Positions 55,928-63,318 of a stretch of DNA of 64,000 nucleotides are shown in pieces. The notes below the pieces were generated by a model. It made no database searches, was not told the origin of the DNA, and was given only the letters and a program-made list of their open reading frames with translations. This DNA is from Rhodobacterales bacterium (GTDB taxonomy: Bacteria > Pseudomonadota > Alphaproteobacteria > Rhizobiales > Stappiaceae), in the NCBI GenBank assembly GCA_008107755.1, contig VIRH01000101.1, positions 145,636 to 209,635 on the forward strand. Reading direction: 5' to 3'. Numbering within the stretch: position 1 is the first letter of the stretch; every line of letters begins with the position of its first letter. A program made the translations under genes and the position numbers.

Positions 55928-56440
55928 TCAGATGCGCTGCCGTCCCTTTATGAGTTGCATGACGGCCACCATCACGATGCCGTAGAGGACGTGGCCGACA
56001 AGGGCGACCCAGGTGATGCCGGTGAAATTCAGGAAGAGCGGCAGACCTGCGATCGCGGTGATGCCGCCGATGGCGAAGACCCAGAGGCCGAAGCCGTAGA
56101 CGGCTGCAGGCAGAAGCCAGTGGGTGTCCCCGACCACACGCTGCCATATCGGCGCGAAGATGAACAGCCAGCCGACCGGATAGCCGATCAGGCCGACGAC
56201 GTAGAAGTGCATGAAGTAACCGGCGAAGTCGTTCGATGGCAGGCCGAGGCTGGCGAGCAGGCTGCGGGCCAGGCCATGCGGCGAGAGGTTCGCGAACCCA
56301 AGGGCCGGGCTGACGATCTGCCCCCAGAGGTCAAAGGCGATGGTGGCAAAGAAGCCGGAGATGAACATCAGTCCGAGTGTGTTGAAATCGAGCGCCGGCA
56401 AAGCGCTGCGGCTCTTGCCGCCGAAAGAAATCGTATTCAT
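55928..56440 (-). CDS. Uncharacterised four-helix membrane protein
   Basis: A protein of about 170 residues with four hydrophobic segments (FNTLGLMFISGFFATIAFDLW, MHFYVVGLIGYPVGWLFIFA, AVYGFGLWVFAIGGITAIAG, FTGITWVALVGHVLYGIVMV) and a GQIVSPALGF motif. I do not recognise a function. The ATG at 56440 is used; a TTG at 56452 next to AAGG is an alternative. It sits convergent to the Roco gene and downstream of rtcR on the same strand, with 130 bases between them. Confidence 0.65.
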   Translation of the reverse strand: MNTISFGGKSRSALPALDFNTLGLMFISGFFATIAFDLWGQIVSPALGFANLSPHGLARSLLASLGLPSNDFAGYFMHFYVVGLIGYPVGWLFIFAPIWQRVVGDTHWLLPAAVYGFGLWVFAIGGITAIAGLPLFLNFTGITWVALVGHVLYGIVMVAVMQLIKGRQRI

Positions 56441-56570
56441 GGGAGTGACCAACCTTCAAATGAAAATGAATGGCGATGTTCTACGCGCGGGGCTGATCAC
56501 AGGGAAATAAATTGGCAGGCAACAATCCTGACGCAAACGTGACGGGGCGGTGAGGCCTTCGAGCGGCTGA

Positions 56571-58148
56571 CTAAGACACGATATCCGCCCAGCTCAGCTC
56601 AAAGCGGCCGAGATATTTCTTCAGCCTGTCGGCATCGTTGCGGCTGGTTCTTGTTTCTCGCGAGGCGGCAAAGAGCGTGCGGCCGGCGGCGCTCAGGCTC
56701 GCGCTTTTCCGGCTGGTCCTGACCACATAGGCAAGCTGGACCTTGTCGAAAGGATCGATCTCTGCGGCTCTTTCACCGAGAAGCTCCTGCACGAGAGTGT
56801 CGTCCGGGTCGCTCTCCGCGCTGTGCCACTGATATTTGAGCGACTCGATCTCCTGATCCACCAGCGCCAGGGTGATGCGCGCGCGCGGCGCCATGGTGCA
56901 AAGGCGCATCACCGAGGCGCCAAGGTCGCGGAAATTGCCGGGCCAGATCGTCGAGGGGGATCTGGCGAAGTCCAGATAGCGCGCCCTTGCATCGGCGTTG
57001 AAGCCGACGCGGGTGCCCAGAACGCGTTCCGAACGGTTCAGCTCGTACTCGATATTGGGTTCGATATCCTCGCGCCGCTCGCACAGCGACGGCAGCCGAA
57101 AGGTCCACAGGTTCAGGCGGGCGAAGAGGTCCGCGCGAAACTTCCCCTCGGAGACGAGCTGGCCCAGATTCCTGTTGGCGCCGGCTACGAGGTGAAAGCG
57201 GCTGGTGATCTCATGGTCCGACCCGATCGGAAGAAAGCGGCCGGCCTCGACCGCATGCAGGATCATTGCCTGTTCGTCGAGGCCCAGTTCGTCGATTTCG
57301 TCCAGAAACAGCATCCCGCCATCGGCTTCGCGCAGCAGGCCGCGGCGGTCGCCGCTACCGTTTCCGCCGGCGCCTCTGCGATGGCCGAATAGGGTCGGCA
57401 TGGCGCGGTCGCCTTTGAGGGTTGCGCAATTCACATGCACCAGGCGCCCCTTCAGCCGGCGGCGCTGGAGTTTCAGTTCGTAGATGCGTTCCGCGAGCTC
57501 GCTCTTTCCCGTGCCGGTCGCGCCGAGCAGGAGCAGGGGCGCATCGGAATTGGTCGCGACCAGCTCTATGCGTTCGATCAGGCTGTTGAAGGCAGGGTTC
57601 CGGGTTTCGATGCCCGCTTTCAAGAGCGCGTTGTATTCCTCCGCGACCATGTCGAAGCGCTGCTGCAGCGCGTCGTAGCGGGACAGGTCCAGGTCGACGA
57701 TATTATAGTTGCCGATCACCTCGCCGTCGTCGCGGCGGGGCGGCGACGTCTGCACGAGTTTTGCCGGTACGTGCCGGGACTCGGTCAGCAGGAACCAGCA
57801 GATCTGGGCGACGTGCGTGCCCGTGGTCAGGTGAACGAAATAGTCTTCCCGGTCCTCATCGAAACCATAGCTGCGGGCAAAGTCGAACAGGGCGCCATAA
57901 ACTTCCTGAAAGTCCCAGGGATCCTTCATGTCGACTTGCTGAAGCAGGACTTCGGTCGCCGGGCTGGCATCCTCGATGTCCTGTTTGACGCGCTGCGCGA
58001 GACGCAGGAAATCCCTGTCGTGAAGCAGTTCCAGCCGGTGCACCGGAAAAGCCCCCTGCTGGGTTACGGCAACGGAGGGGCGCCAGCGACGCTTCTTGCC
58101 CGCGTCGAGTTGGGTCCCGAGAAAGCCGATGACGACGTTCTTTTTCAA
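56571..58148 (-). CDS. rtcR: RNA-repair regulator RtcR (CARF - AAA+ - HTH)
   Basis: A 525-residue regulator divergent from rsr. Residues 1-180 are the RtcR-type CARF domain (VVIGFLGTQLD, DYFVHLTTGTHVAQICWFLL), which in enterics senses damaged tRNA ends bearing 2',3'-cyclic phosphate. The AAA+ domain has Walker A GATGTGKS and Walker B GGMLFLDEID. Where sigma-54 activators carry GAFTGA, this protein has GHRRGAGGNGSGDRRG, so the sigma-54 contact loop is missing. The C-terminus (LSAAGRTLFAASRETRTSRN) matches RtcR helix-turn-helix sequences. It probably controls rsr, the RNAs and rtcB, but by a different promoter mechanism. Confidence 0.9.
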   Translation of the reverse strand: MKKNVVIGFLGTQLDAGKKRRWRPSVAVTQQGAFPVHRLELLHDRDFLRLAQRVKQDIEDASPATEVLLQQVDMKDPWDFQEVYGALFDFARSYGFDEDREDYFVHLTTGTHVAQICWFLLTESRHVPAKLVQTSPPRRDDGEVIGNYNIVDLDLSRYDALQQRFDMVAEEYNALLKAGIETRNPAFNSLIERIELVATNSDAPLLLLGATGTGKSELAERIYELKLQRRRLKGRLVHVNCATLKGDRAMPTLFGHRRGAGGNGSGDRRGLLREADGGMLFLDEIDELGLDEQAMILHAVEAGRFLPIGSDHEITSRFHLVAGANRNLGQLVSEGKFRADLFARLNLWTFRLPSLCERREDIEPNIEYELNRSERVLGTRVGFNADARARYLDFARSPSTIWPGNFRDLGASVMRLCTMAPRARITLALVDQEIESLKYQWHSAESDPDDTLVQELLGERAAEIDPFDKVQLAYVVRTSRKSASLSAAGRTLFAASRETRTSRNDADRLKKYLGRFELSWADIVS

Positions 58149-58161
58149 TGATCTATCCGTT

Positions 58162-58213
58162 TTGATAAAAGCCTATAAAGAAATATAAGAAATTGTATCG
58201 CCAGAAATGTCAA
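58162..58213. promoter_or_regulatory. Overlapping divergent sigma-70-like promoters between rtcR and rsr
   Basis: Towards rsr: TTGATA (58162-58167), 16 bases, TATAAG (58184-58189). Towards rtcR on the other strand: TTGACA (58213-58208), 17 bases, TCTTAT (58190-58185). The two -10 boxes overlap. No GG-N10-GC sigma-54 element was found anywhere in the 205-base gap. The region is AT-rich, so chance matches are possible. Confidence 0.5.
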
Positions 58214-58353
58214 TATCTGAATTTATTCATATTTATCAGTAGGTTGAGTGAATTTCAGTTTTTCATTTTGCCGATCCCTCGGGCCGGGCATTCTCATCCT
58301 CAACACGAACACGAGAAACGCAGCCCGAGGCTGCCGGCTCAAGGAGAAAGATC

Positions 58354-59928
58354 ATGGCGAACAAATCCGTGTTTGCATCCATGAAGGGGTCCTACAACGG
58401 CAAGGCCGACGCTTTGAACCTCGCCGGAGGCAAGGCGTATACGTACGACGACCGTCACAAGCTGGCTCAGCTGGCCGTGACCGGCAGCATCGGCGATACC
58501 TACTATCAGGATGCCGGACTGGAACTGGATAACGTGCTGAAGGCGGCGGAAGCCGTTTCGGACGACTTTCTGGCGAAGACCGCCGTCCATGCCCGCCGGT
58601 CCGGCAAGATGAAGGATCTTCCGGCGCTGCTGCTGGCGGTTCTGGCCTCCAGGAATTCGGCCCTTCTGACGCAAGCTTTCCCGCACGTCGTGACCAACGG
58701 CAAGATGCTGCGGACCTTCGTGCAGATCATGCGGTCCGGCCAGACTGGGCGCAAGTCGCTGGGAACACGTCCGAAGGCGCTGGTGCGCGGCTGGCTGAAC
58801 ACGGCCACCGATTACCAGCTGCTGCAGGCGGCCATCGGTAACGATCCGTCGCTGGCGGACGTCATCAAGATGGTTCATCCGAAGCCGCGCGATGCGGCGC
58901 GGGAGGCCATGTTTGCCTGGCTGATCGGAAAGCCTTGCGAAGTGAGCCGGCTTCCGGAAGCGGTTCAGGCGTATCTGGCCTTCAAGGAGGACCCGGCGGG
59001 CCGCGACCTGCCTGACGTACCGTTCCAGATGTTGACCCACCTTCCGCTGACGCGGGAAAACTGGACGCAACTGGCCCTGAACGGCAGCTGGAACATGGTG
59101 CGGATGAACCTGAACACCTTCCTGCGCCACGGCGTCTTCGACGGCAAGTGGTTCCGAAAGGCTCCGGCGGTTCAGAAGGTTGCCGCAATCCTGAGGGATC
59201 CGGAACGAGTCCGGAAGGCGAACGCCTTTCCGTATCAGCTTCTGACGACCTATCAGTCGCTGTCGCCGAAGATGCCGCAGGAGATCCGGGACGCGCTGCA
59301 CGATGCGATGGAACTTTCTGTCGCCAACGTGCCGTCGTTCAAGGGTGAGGTTGTCGTCTGTCCGGACGTTTCCGGCTCCATGTCGTCTCCCGTGACGGGG
59401 TTCCGCCAGGGAGCGACGACTGCGACGCGCTGTGTCGATGTCGCGGCTCTGGTGTCGGCAGCCGTGCTTCGCAAGAACAGCGGGGCTCTGGTCCTGCCGT
59501 TCGAGGTCACCGTCCGGAACGTGAAGCTGGAGGGGCGGGATACAATCCTGACCAATGCCCGCAAGCTCGCCGAGCAATGGGGTGGAGGGACGGATTGCGC
59601 TGCGCCGCTCATTTGGCTGAACCTTCGAAAGAAGGCGCCGGATCTGGTCATCCTGGTGTCGGACAACCAGTCCTGGGCCGGCTTCCAGCGTGGAGCCTCC
59701 ACGGATCTCATGCGCGAATGGGAAGACCTGAAGCGCAGGAACCCGGATGCCAGGCTGGTATGCCTCGACATTGCGCCTTACGGCACGAGCCAGGCGGTCA
59801 CCCGGCCGGATATCCTCAGGATCGGGGGCTTCTCCGATGCGGTGTTCGACCAGATCGCCGATTTCGCGGAAGGCAGCACGTCCTCCGGGCAATGGGTTGG
59901 CGAGATCGAAGCGATCGAGCTGACCTGA
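58354..59928 (+). CDS. rsr: Ro60-orthologue Rsr (TROVE and vWA domains)
   Basis: A 524-residue ring-shaped RNA-binding protein. The N-terminal TROVE HEAT-like repeats run to about residue 335 (AGGKAYTYDDRHKLAQLAVTG, KLMRTFVQIMRSGQTG-like region), followed by a von Willebrand A domain with MIDAS motif DVSGSMS, a distal T in GGGTDCA and D in LVSDNQSW. Ro60 proteins bind Y RNAs on the outer surface and misfolded RNA ends in the central hole. Placement in front of five Y-RNA-like units and rtcB matches RNA-repair operons. ATG 58354 follows AAGGAGAAA. Confidence 0.92.
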   Translation: MANKSVFASMKGSYNGKADALNLAGGKAYTYDDRHKLAQLAVTGSIGDTYYQDAGLELDNVLKAAEAVSDDFLAKTAVHARRSGKMKDLPALLLAVLASRNSALLTQAFPHVVTNGKMLRTFVQIMRSGQTGRKSLGTRPKALVRGWLNTATDYQLLQAAIGNDPSLADVIKMVHPKPRDAAREAMFAWLIGKPCEVSRLPEAVQAYLAFKEDPAGRDLPDVPFQMLTHLPLTRENWTQLALNGSWNMVRMNLNTFLRHGVFDGKWFRKAPAVQKVAAILRDPERVRKANAFPYQLLTTYQSLSPKMPQEIRDALHDAMELSVANVPSFKGEVVVCPDVSGSMSSPVTGFRQGATTATRCVDVAALVSAAVLRKNSGALVLPFEVTVRNVKLEGRDTILTNARKLAEQWGGGTDCAAPLIWLNLRKKAPDLVILVSDNQSWAGFQRGASTDLMREWEDLKRRNPDARLVCLDIAPYGTSQAVTRPDILRIGGFSDAVFDQIADFAEGSTSSGQWVGEIEAIELT

Positions 59929-59970
59929 CGAAACAGAAAATGGCGGATTGCCTTTGCTTTCCGCCAGTTT

Positions 59971-60114
59971 CCCGAAAGACCAGGCGAATGCCGAAGGAAC
60001 TACATTGCCGCCATCCAGGATGGTCTGAGCGGGTTCGACTCCCCTCTTGGCATCGCCCTTAGGCTCGGGCGGGACCATCCGCGTTTCTTCATTCTTGTCG
60101 CCTGGGCTTTCGGG
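59971..60114 (+). ncRNA. Y RNA-like unit 1 (YrlA type)
   Basis: Outer helix: 59971-59987 (CCCGAAAGACCAGGCGA) with 60098-60114, 17 pairs with one mismatch. Internal loop: ATGCC (59988-59992) against ATTCTTG (60091-60097). Inner helix: GAAGGAA (59993-59999) with TTTCTTC (60084-60090). Beyond ACTACA, a stem GGATGGTC/GACCATCC (60018-60025, 60073-60080) encloses a T-arm-like GGGTTCGACTCCC (60031-60043). This is the plan of bacterial Y RNAs: a Ro-binding helix joined to a tRNA-like module. Confidence 0.72.
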
Positions 60115-60126
60115 GCCTTTCACACA

Positions 60127-60252
60127 CCGGCGGATGCCGATGGAACTACATCCACACCGGAGACGCGTGGGTCGAGCCACGCCATCGCGACCCCGCGATG
60201 TCGTCCAGCGAGGAAGGACACCGGACATGTTTCATCACCACCTCGCCGCCGG
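60127..60252 (+). ncRNA. Y RNA-like unit 2 (YrlA type)
   Basis: Outer helix CCGGCGG (60127-60133) with CCGCCGG (60246-60252); internal loop with ATGCC; inner helix GATGGAA (60139-60145) with TTTCATC (60230-60236). The tRNA-like module follows in permuted order: T-arm GCGTGG-GTCGAG-CCACGC (60165-60182), acceptor hairpin CATCGCG-ACCC-CGCGATG (60183-60200) and D-arm GTCC-AGCGAGGAA-GGAC (60203-60219). The closed acceptor stem means no free tRNA end is encoded. Confidence 0.75.
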
Positions 60253-60261
60253 AATTCGAAA

Positions 60262-60404
60262 CCAGTCAGGGCGGATGCCTGCAGAACTACATCGACTCTT
60301 AATCGCCAGGTTGCGGGTTCGAGTCCCACCGCCGCAGCCATTTGATGCGGCGTAGCTCAATTCGGTAGAGCAGGAGTTTTGCACCCACTTGCCGCCCTGA
60401 CCGG
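60262..60404 (+). ncRNA. Y RNA-like unit 3 with permuted tRNA-Lys(CUU)-like module
   Basis: Outer helix 60262-60274 with 60392-60404 (13 pairs, one mismatch); inner helix TGCAGAACT (60280-60288) with AGTTTTGCA (60375-60383). The module reads in permuted order: anticodon-like hairpin CGA-CTCTTAA-TCG (60293-60305, anticodon CTT), variable loop AGGTT, T-arm with TTCGAGT (60313-60329), acceptor 3' strand CGCCGCA, G and CCA (60330-60340), five bases, acceptor 5' strand TGCGGCG (60346-60352), TA, and D-arm GCTC-AATTCGGTA-GAGC (60355-60371). All seven acceptor pairs are perfect. Confidence 0.78.
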
Positions 60405-60446
60405 CAATTGACAACGAAACGGACACTTGAATGCGGCCTTGCCGCA

Positions 60447-60591
60447 GCCTCGAGGATGCCGGCAGGATTACAGGTATACGCGTCCCGGAGAGCCGGGAAG
60501 GGGATACAGGCAACTGCCCCAGTGCCAGTTCGAACCTGGCCCGGAGCAATCCGGTGGCGGAAACAAATCTTGCCAAGCTTTGCCTCGTGGC
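60447..60591 (+). ncRNA. Y RNA-like unit 4 (YrlA type, enlarged)
   Basis: Outer helix CGAGG (60451-60455) with CCTCG (60583-60587), extended by GCC/GGC across one mismatch; internal loop ATGCC against AAGCTTTG; inner helix GGCAGGATT (60461-60469) with AATCTTGCC (60566-60574). A canonical T-arm GCCAG-TTCGAAC-CTGGC spans 60524-60540, followed by a short CCGG-AGCAAT-CCGG acceptor-like hairpin. An additional hairpin TCCCGG-AGAG-CCGGGA (60483-60498) makes this unit larger than its neighbours. Confidence 0.7.
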
Positions 60592-60593
60592 AT

Positions 60594-60685
60594 CCGGCGG
60601 ATGCCGGCAGGACTACAATTGGTATTGCCGGTTCGACTCCGGCCCGCACTTCGTGCGGTTGTCCTGTCAGATACCTTGCCGCCGG
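60594..60685 (+). ncRNA. Y RNA-like unit 5 (minimal form)
   Basis: Outer helix CCGGCGG (60594-60600) with CCGCCGG (60679-60685); ATGCC loop; inner helix GGCAGGAC (60606-60613) with GTCCTGTC (60661-60668, one G-U). The module is a perfect T-arm GCCGG-TTCGACT-CCGGC (60628-60644) and an acceptor hairpin CCGCAC-TTC-GTGCGG. No D-arm is present, making this a 92-base minimal tRNA mimic. It ends 21 bases before the rtcB start. Confidence 0.75.
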
Positions 60686-60706
60686 TTCGGCCGAAGGAAA
60701 AAGAAA

Positions 60707-62116
60707 ATGACAAAGATCGAGACCGATATTCTGAAACTGACCAGCGATGTTCTGGTGGAGTGGGGACACAAGCCCGGCAAGGCTTTCGGCGCGGCCCTTC
60801 GCGACGGGCAGGACGCACTCGACAAGGGAGAGCCCGTTCAGTCCGTTCGGCAAATGCTGGAAAGCTACAAGCCGGCGCCGGTTCTGCCGCTGTCGGAGCA
60901 GGGAACCAAACCGTTTCACGTCAACATCGATGCGGAGACGGCAGACGAGCAGGCCAATGTGACTGCGGTGATGCAGCACATGGGCGAACTGATGCGCACG
61001 CCGACGATCGAAGCCGGAGCCATCATGCCGGATGCCTGTCCGGCGGGGCCGCTCGGAACCATTCCGGTCGGCGGTGTCGTCGCTGCCCGCGGTGCCATTC
61101 ACCCGGGCATGCACAGCGCCGACATCTGCTGCTCGGTCATGATGACCGTGTTCGAGGATGCCGAGCCGAAGGCGGTTCTGGATGCGGCGCATTCCGTGAC
61201 CCATTTTGGCGGTGGCGGCCGGGCGAACGGCAAGCGGTTCACCATGTCCGCGGATCTCTACGACCGGTTTAGGGAAAACCGTTACCTGAACAACCCGAAG
61301 ATCCTGCGCGCCGCGCAGGAGCATCTGGGCACGCAGGGCGACGGCAACCACTTCCTGTTCGTCGGCACGTCTCGTGCCACCGGCCGTACGGCGATGGTCA
61401 CCCATCACGGCTCGCGCGGTCCGGGTGCGCTGCTCTACAAGATGGGCATGACTGTCGCCGAGGGGTTTCGCAAGAAGCTGTCGCCCGCGACCCTGAAGCA
61501 GAATGCCTGGATCCCGGCCGACACGGAGGAAGGTGAGGCCTACTGGGAAGCCCTGCAGCTGATCCGCAAGTGGACGAAGGCAAACCACAACGCCCTTCAC
61601 CAGGCGACCGTGGAAGCGAGCCGCTCGTCGCAGGTCGAGCGTATCTGGAACGAACATAACTTCGTGTTCGAACGCGATGGCCTGTTCTACCACGGCAAGG
61701 GGGCGACGCCTGCCTGGGATGACTATGCCGCGGATGCCACCGGCCGGACGCTGATCCCGCTGAACATGGCGGAGCCGGTGCTGGTCGTTCGGGGCAAGGA
61801 TGCCGCCCACGCGCTGGGCTTCTCGCCGCATGGAGTGGGGCGCAACTATTCGCGCACCGAACACAAGCGGCGGTCGTCGGTGATGTCGGCAGCGGAGATG
61901 CTGAAGGTGGAAACGGAAGGTCTCGACGTGCGTTTCTTCGAGAACAAGATCGACATTTCGGAACTTCCGTCCAGCTACAAGAAGGCGGATTCCGTTGTTG
62001 CCCAGATCGAGAAATACGGTCTGGCGGAGATCGACGACTACATCGACCCCTTCGGCTGCATCATGGCCGGCGACATGGAGCCGTTCTGGAAGAAGAACAA
62101 GGGAAAGCGGCGGTAG
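60707..62116 (+). CDS. rtcB: RtcB-family tRNA-splicing/RNA-repair ligase
   Basis: A 469-residue GTP- and Mn-dependent ligase that joins 3'-phosphate or 2',3'-cyclic-phosphate ends to 5'-OH. Recognisable segments are a VVAARGAIHPGMHSADICC block (D139 and C141 at the metal site), GDGNHF, HHGSRGPG, WNEHNFV and the guanylylated histidine in SPHGVGRNYSRTEH. It is divergent from the Escherichia coli type: the first metal-ligand motif PDVH reads PDAC here. ATG 60707 follows GAAGGA. No rtcA cyclase gene is present. Confidence 0.88.
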   Translation: MTKIETDILKLTSDVLVEWGHKPGKAFGAALRDGQDALDKGEPVQSVRQMLESYKPAPVLPLSEQGTKPFHVNIDAETADEQANVTAVMQHMGELMRTPTIEAGAIMPDACPAGPLGTIPVGGVVAARGAIHPGMHSADICCSVMMTVFEDAEPKAVLDAAHSVTHFGGGGRANGKRFTMSADLYDRFRENRYLNNPKILRAAQEHLGTQGDGNHFLFVGTSRATGRTAMVTHHGSRGPGALLYKMGMTVAEGFRKKLSPATLKQNAWIPADTEEGEAYWEALQLIRKWTKANHNALHQATVEASRSSQVERIWNEHNFVFERDGLFYHGKGATPAWDDYAADATGRTLIPLNMAEPVLVVRGKDAAHALGFSPHGVGRNYSRTEHKRRSSVMSAAEMLKVETEGLDVRFFENKIDISELPSSYKKADSVVAQIEKYGLAEIDDYIDPFGCIMAGDMEPFWKKNKGKRR

Positions 62117-62145
62117 TCCGTCGCAGCAGAACTGCACTGGCTTCG

Positions 62146-62173
62146 CCGCCCGGACGTCACATCGTCCGGGCGG
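62146..62173. terminator. Bidirectional terminator hairpin between rtcB and the AraC-family gene
   Basis: CCGCCCGGACG (62146-62156) pairs perfectly with CGTCCGGGCGG (62163-62173) around TCACAT, which includes the stop of the minus-strand gene. It lies 30 bases after the rtcB stop. There is no U tract. Confidence 0.55.
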
Positions 62174-63194
62174 CGGAACTCGTTTCCGTCTTGCGCCATG
62201 TGTCCGGCGTCTTTCCGGTCACGCGCAGGAACTCCTTGTTGAAGTTCGACTTGGTCACGAAGCCCGAGCGGTACATGGCCTCGGTGACGCTCAGGTCGCC
62301 GGCTGAAAGTTCCTGGCAGGCGGCCGCGATCCGGAAGTCGTTCACGTAACGCGAGACATTCCTGCCCCTGACGCGGTTGATCGCCTGCGAGACCCGTCTT
62401 GCCGGCAGGCCCGCCCGGCGGGCGAGGCGTGCAAGGTTGAGGTTTTCGTCGCGAAAGAGCTGTTGAGCCTTCATCAGATCATCGAGCCTCCCGACAATCT
62501 CGGTATCCTCTTCCGTCGCCGCGGTGTCAGCGTTCTGGTCGGCCTCCGGCTGTCTGATGACATTTTCTGTGCGCGCCCGACCGGCGATCGCGGCGGCGAT
62601 GCCGATCAGGAACAGGCTGACGACATTGCCGCTCGAGACGATCAGGGCCGCGTTGCTGCCCCGCGACCATTCGAAGTCCAGCAGAATGAACAGATCGACG
62701 GCCGCCGACAGGCCGAGGCAGGCGGCGGCCAGGAGGATGGCTCTGAAGGCGGCATCCGCCTCTTCCAGTCTGGCTTCTTCAAGCCCGTCGGCGCCCGAGC
62801 GCGCGAGGGTCAACAAGGCTGCGGCATAGCCGGTGAAAAGCAGGATCAGCGTTGCATCGAGCGCGATGGGCCAGACGAGCAGCAGAAACAGTATCATCCC
62901 GGCCCAGGCCGGCGCGGCGGCCTGGCGGAACAAACCCGGCCGCTCCTCATCAACGAGGCCGCGGAAGCACTCATAAGTGATGGGCGGCAGACAGGCGGCA
63001 AGAAGCGGCAGTGCGAAGCGCAGTTCCGAGATGCCGTAGCCCCATCTCACTCCGACCAGCACCGACTGCAGACAGCACACGGCGATCAGCAGCAGGAACA
63101 GCCTGCGCGCATGCGATTTCTCGTTTCGCCGCAGGATCGCGAACAGCAGAGCGAGCAGCAATGCGTTGACGAAAGGCAGCGGGACGAAGAGCAA
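62157..63194 (-). CDS. Membrane-anchored AraC-family transcriptional regulator
   Basis: A 345-residue protein with about seven hydrophobic segments in residues 1-215 (starting FVNALLLALLFAILRR, later LLAACLGLSAAVDLFILLDF-like sequence) and an AraC helix-turn-helix domain at the C-terminus (LARLARRAGLPARRVSQAIN, then TEAMYRSGFVTKSNFNKEF). This architecture is known in regulators that sense a membrane or periplasmic signal. The target is unknown; the divergent hydrolase gene across a 124-base gap is a candidate. Confidence 0.85.
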   Translation of the reverse strand: MLFVPLPFVNALLLALLFAILRRNEKSHARRLFLLLIAVCCLQSVLVGVRWGYGISELRFALPLLAACLPPITYECFRGLVDEERPGLFRQAAAPAWAGMILFLLLVWPIALDATLILLFTGYAAALLTLARSGADGLEEARLEEADAAFRAILLAAACLGLSAAVDLFILLDFEWSRGSNAALIVSSGNVVSLFLIGIAAAIAGRARTENVIRQPEADQNADTAATEEDTEIVGRLDDLMKAQQLFRDENLNLARLARRAGLPARRVSQAINRVRGRNVSRYVNDFRIAAACQELSAGDLSVTEAMYRSGFVTKSNFNKEFLRVTGKTPDTWRKTETSSAARTM

Positions 63195-63318
63195 GGCCAG
63201 GATCCTGTTTGCAAGGTTCTCGATTGCGATTTCGACTGACTGAATCGCGATTGAGGACGACGGTTCTCACATGGCACGCGAGGGTGCGGCATCGTTCATC
63301 TTACCTGCGAGATGCCTC

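Noticed and set aside
58149..58353. Sigma-54 promoter before rsr
   Set aside because: No GG-N10-GC pair with surrounding consensus was found on the rsr-reading strand.
60349..60385. A canonical tRNA gene starting at GCGGCGTAGCTCAATTCGG
   Set aside because: The D-arm is perfect but no anticodon arm, T-arm or acceptor 3' strand follows downstream; the matching 3' half lies upstream, so it belongs to a permuted tRNA-like module.
59983..60617. CRISPR-like array made of the repeated GATGCC...ACTACA block
   Set aside because: Copies are imperfect, 141-181 bases apart, and the intervening sequences fold into tRNA-like arms; no cas genes are present.
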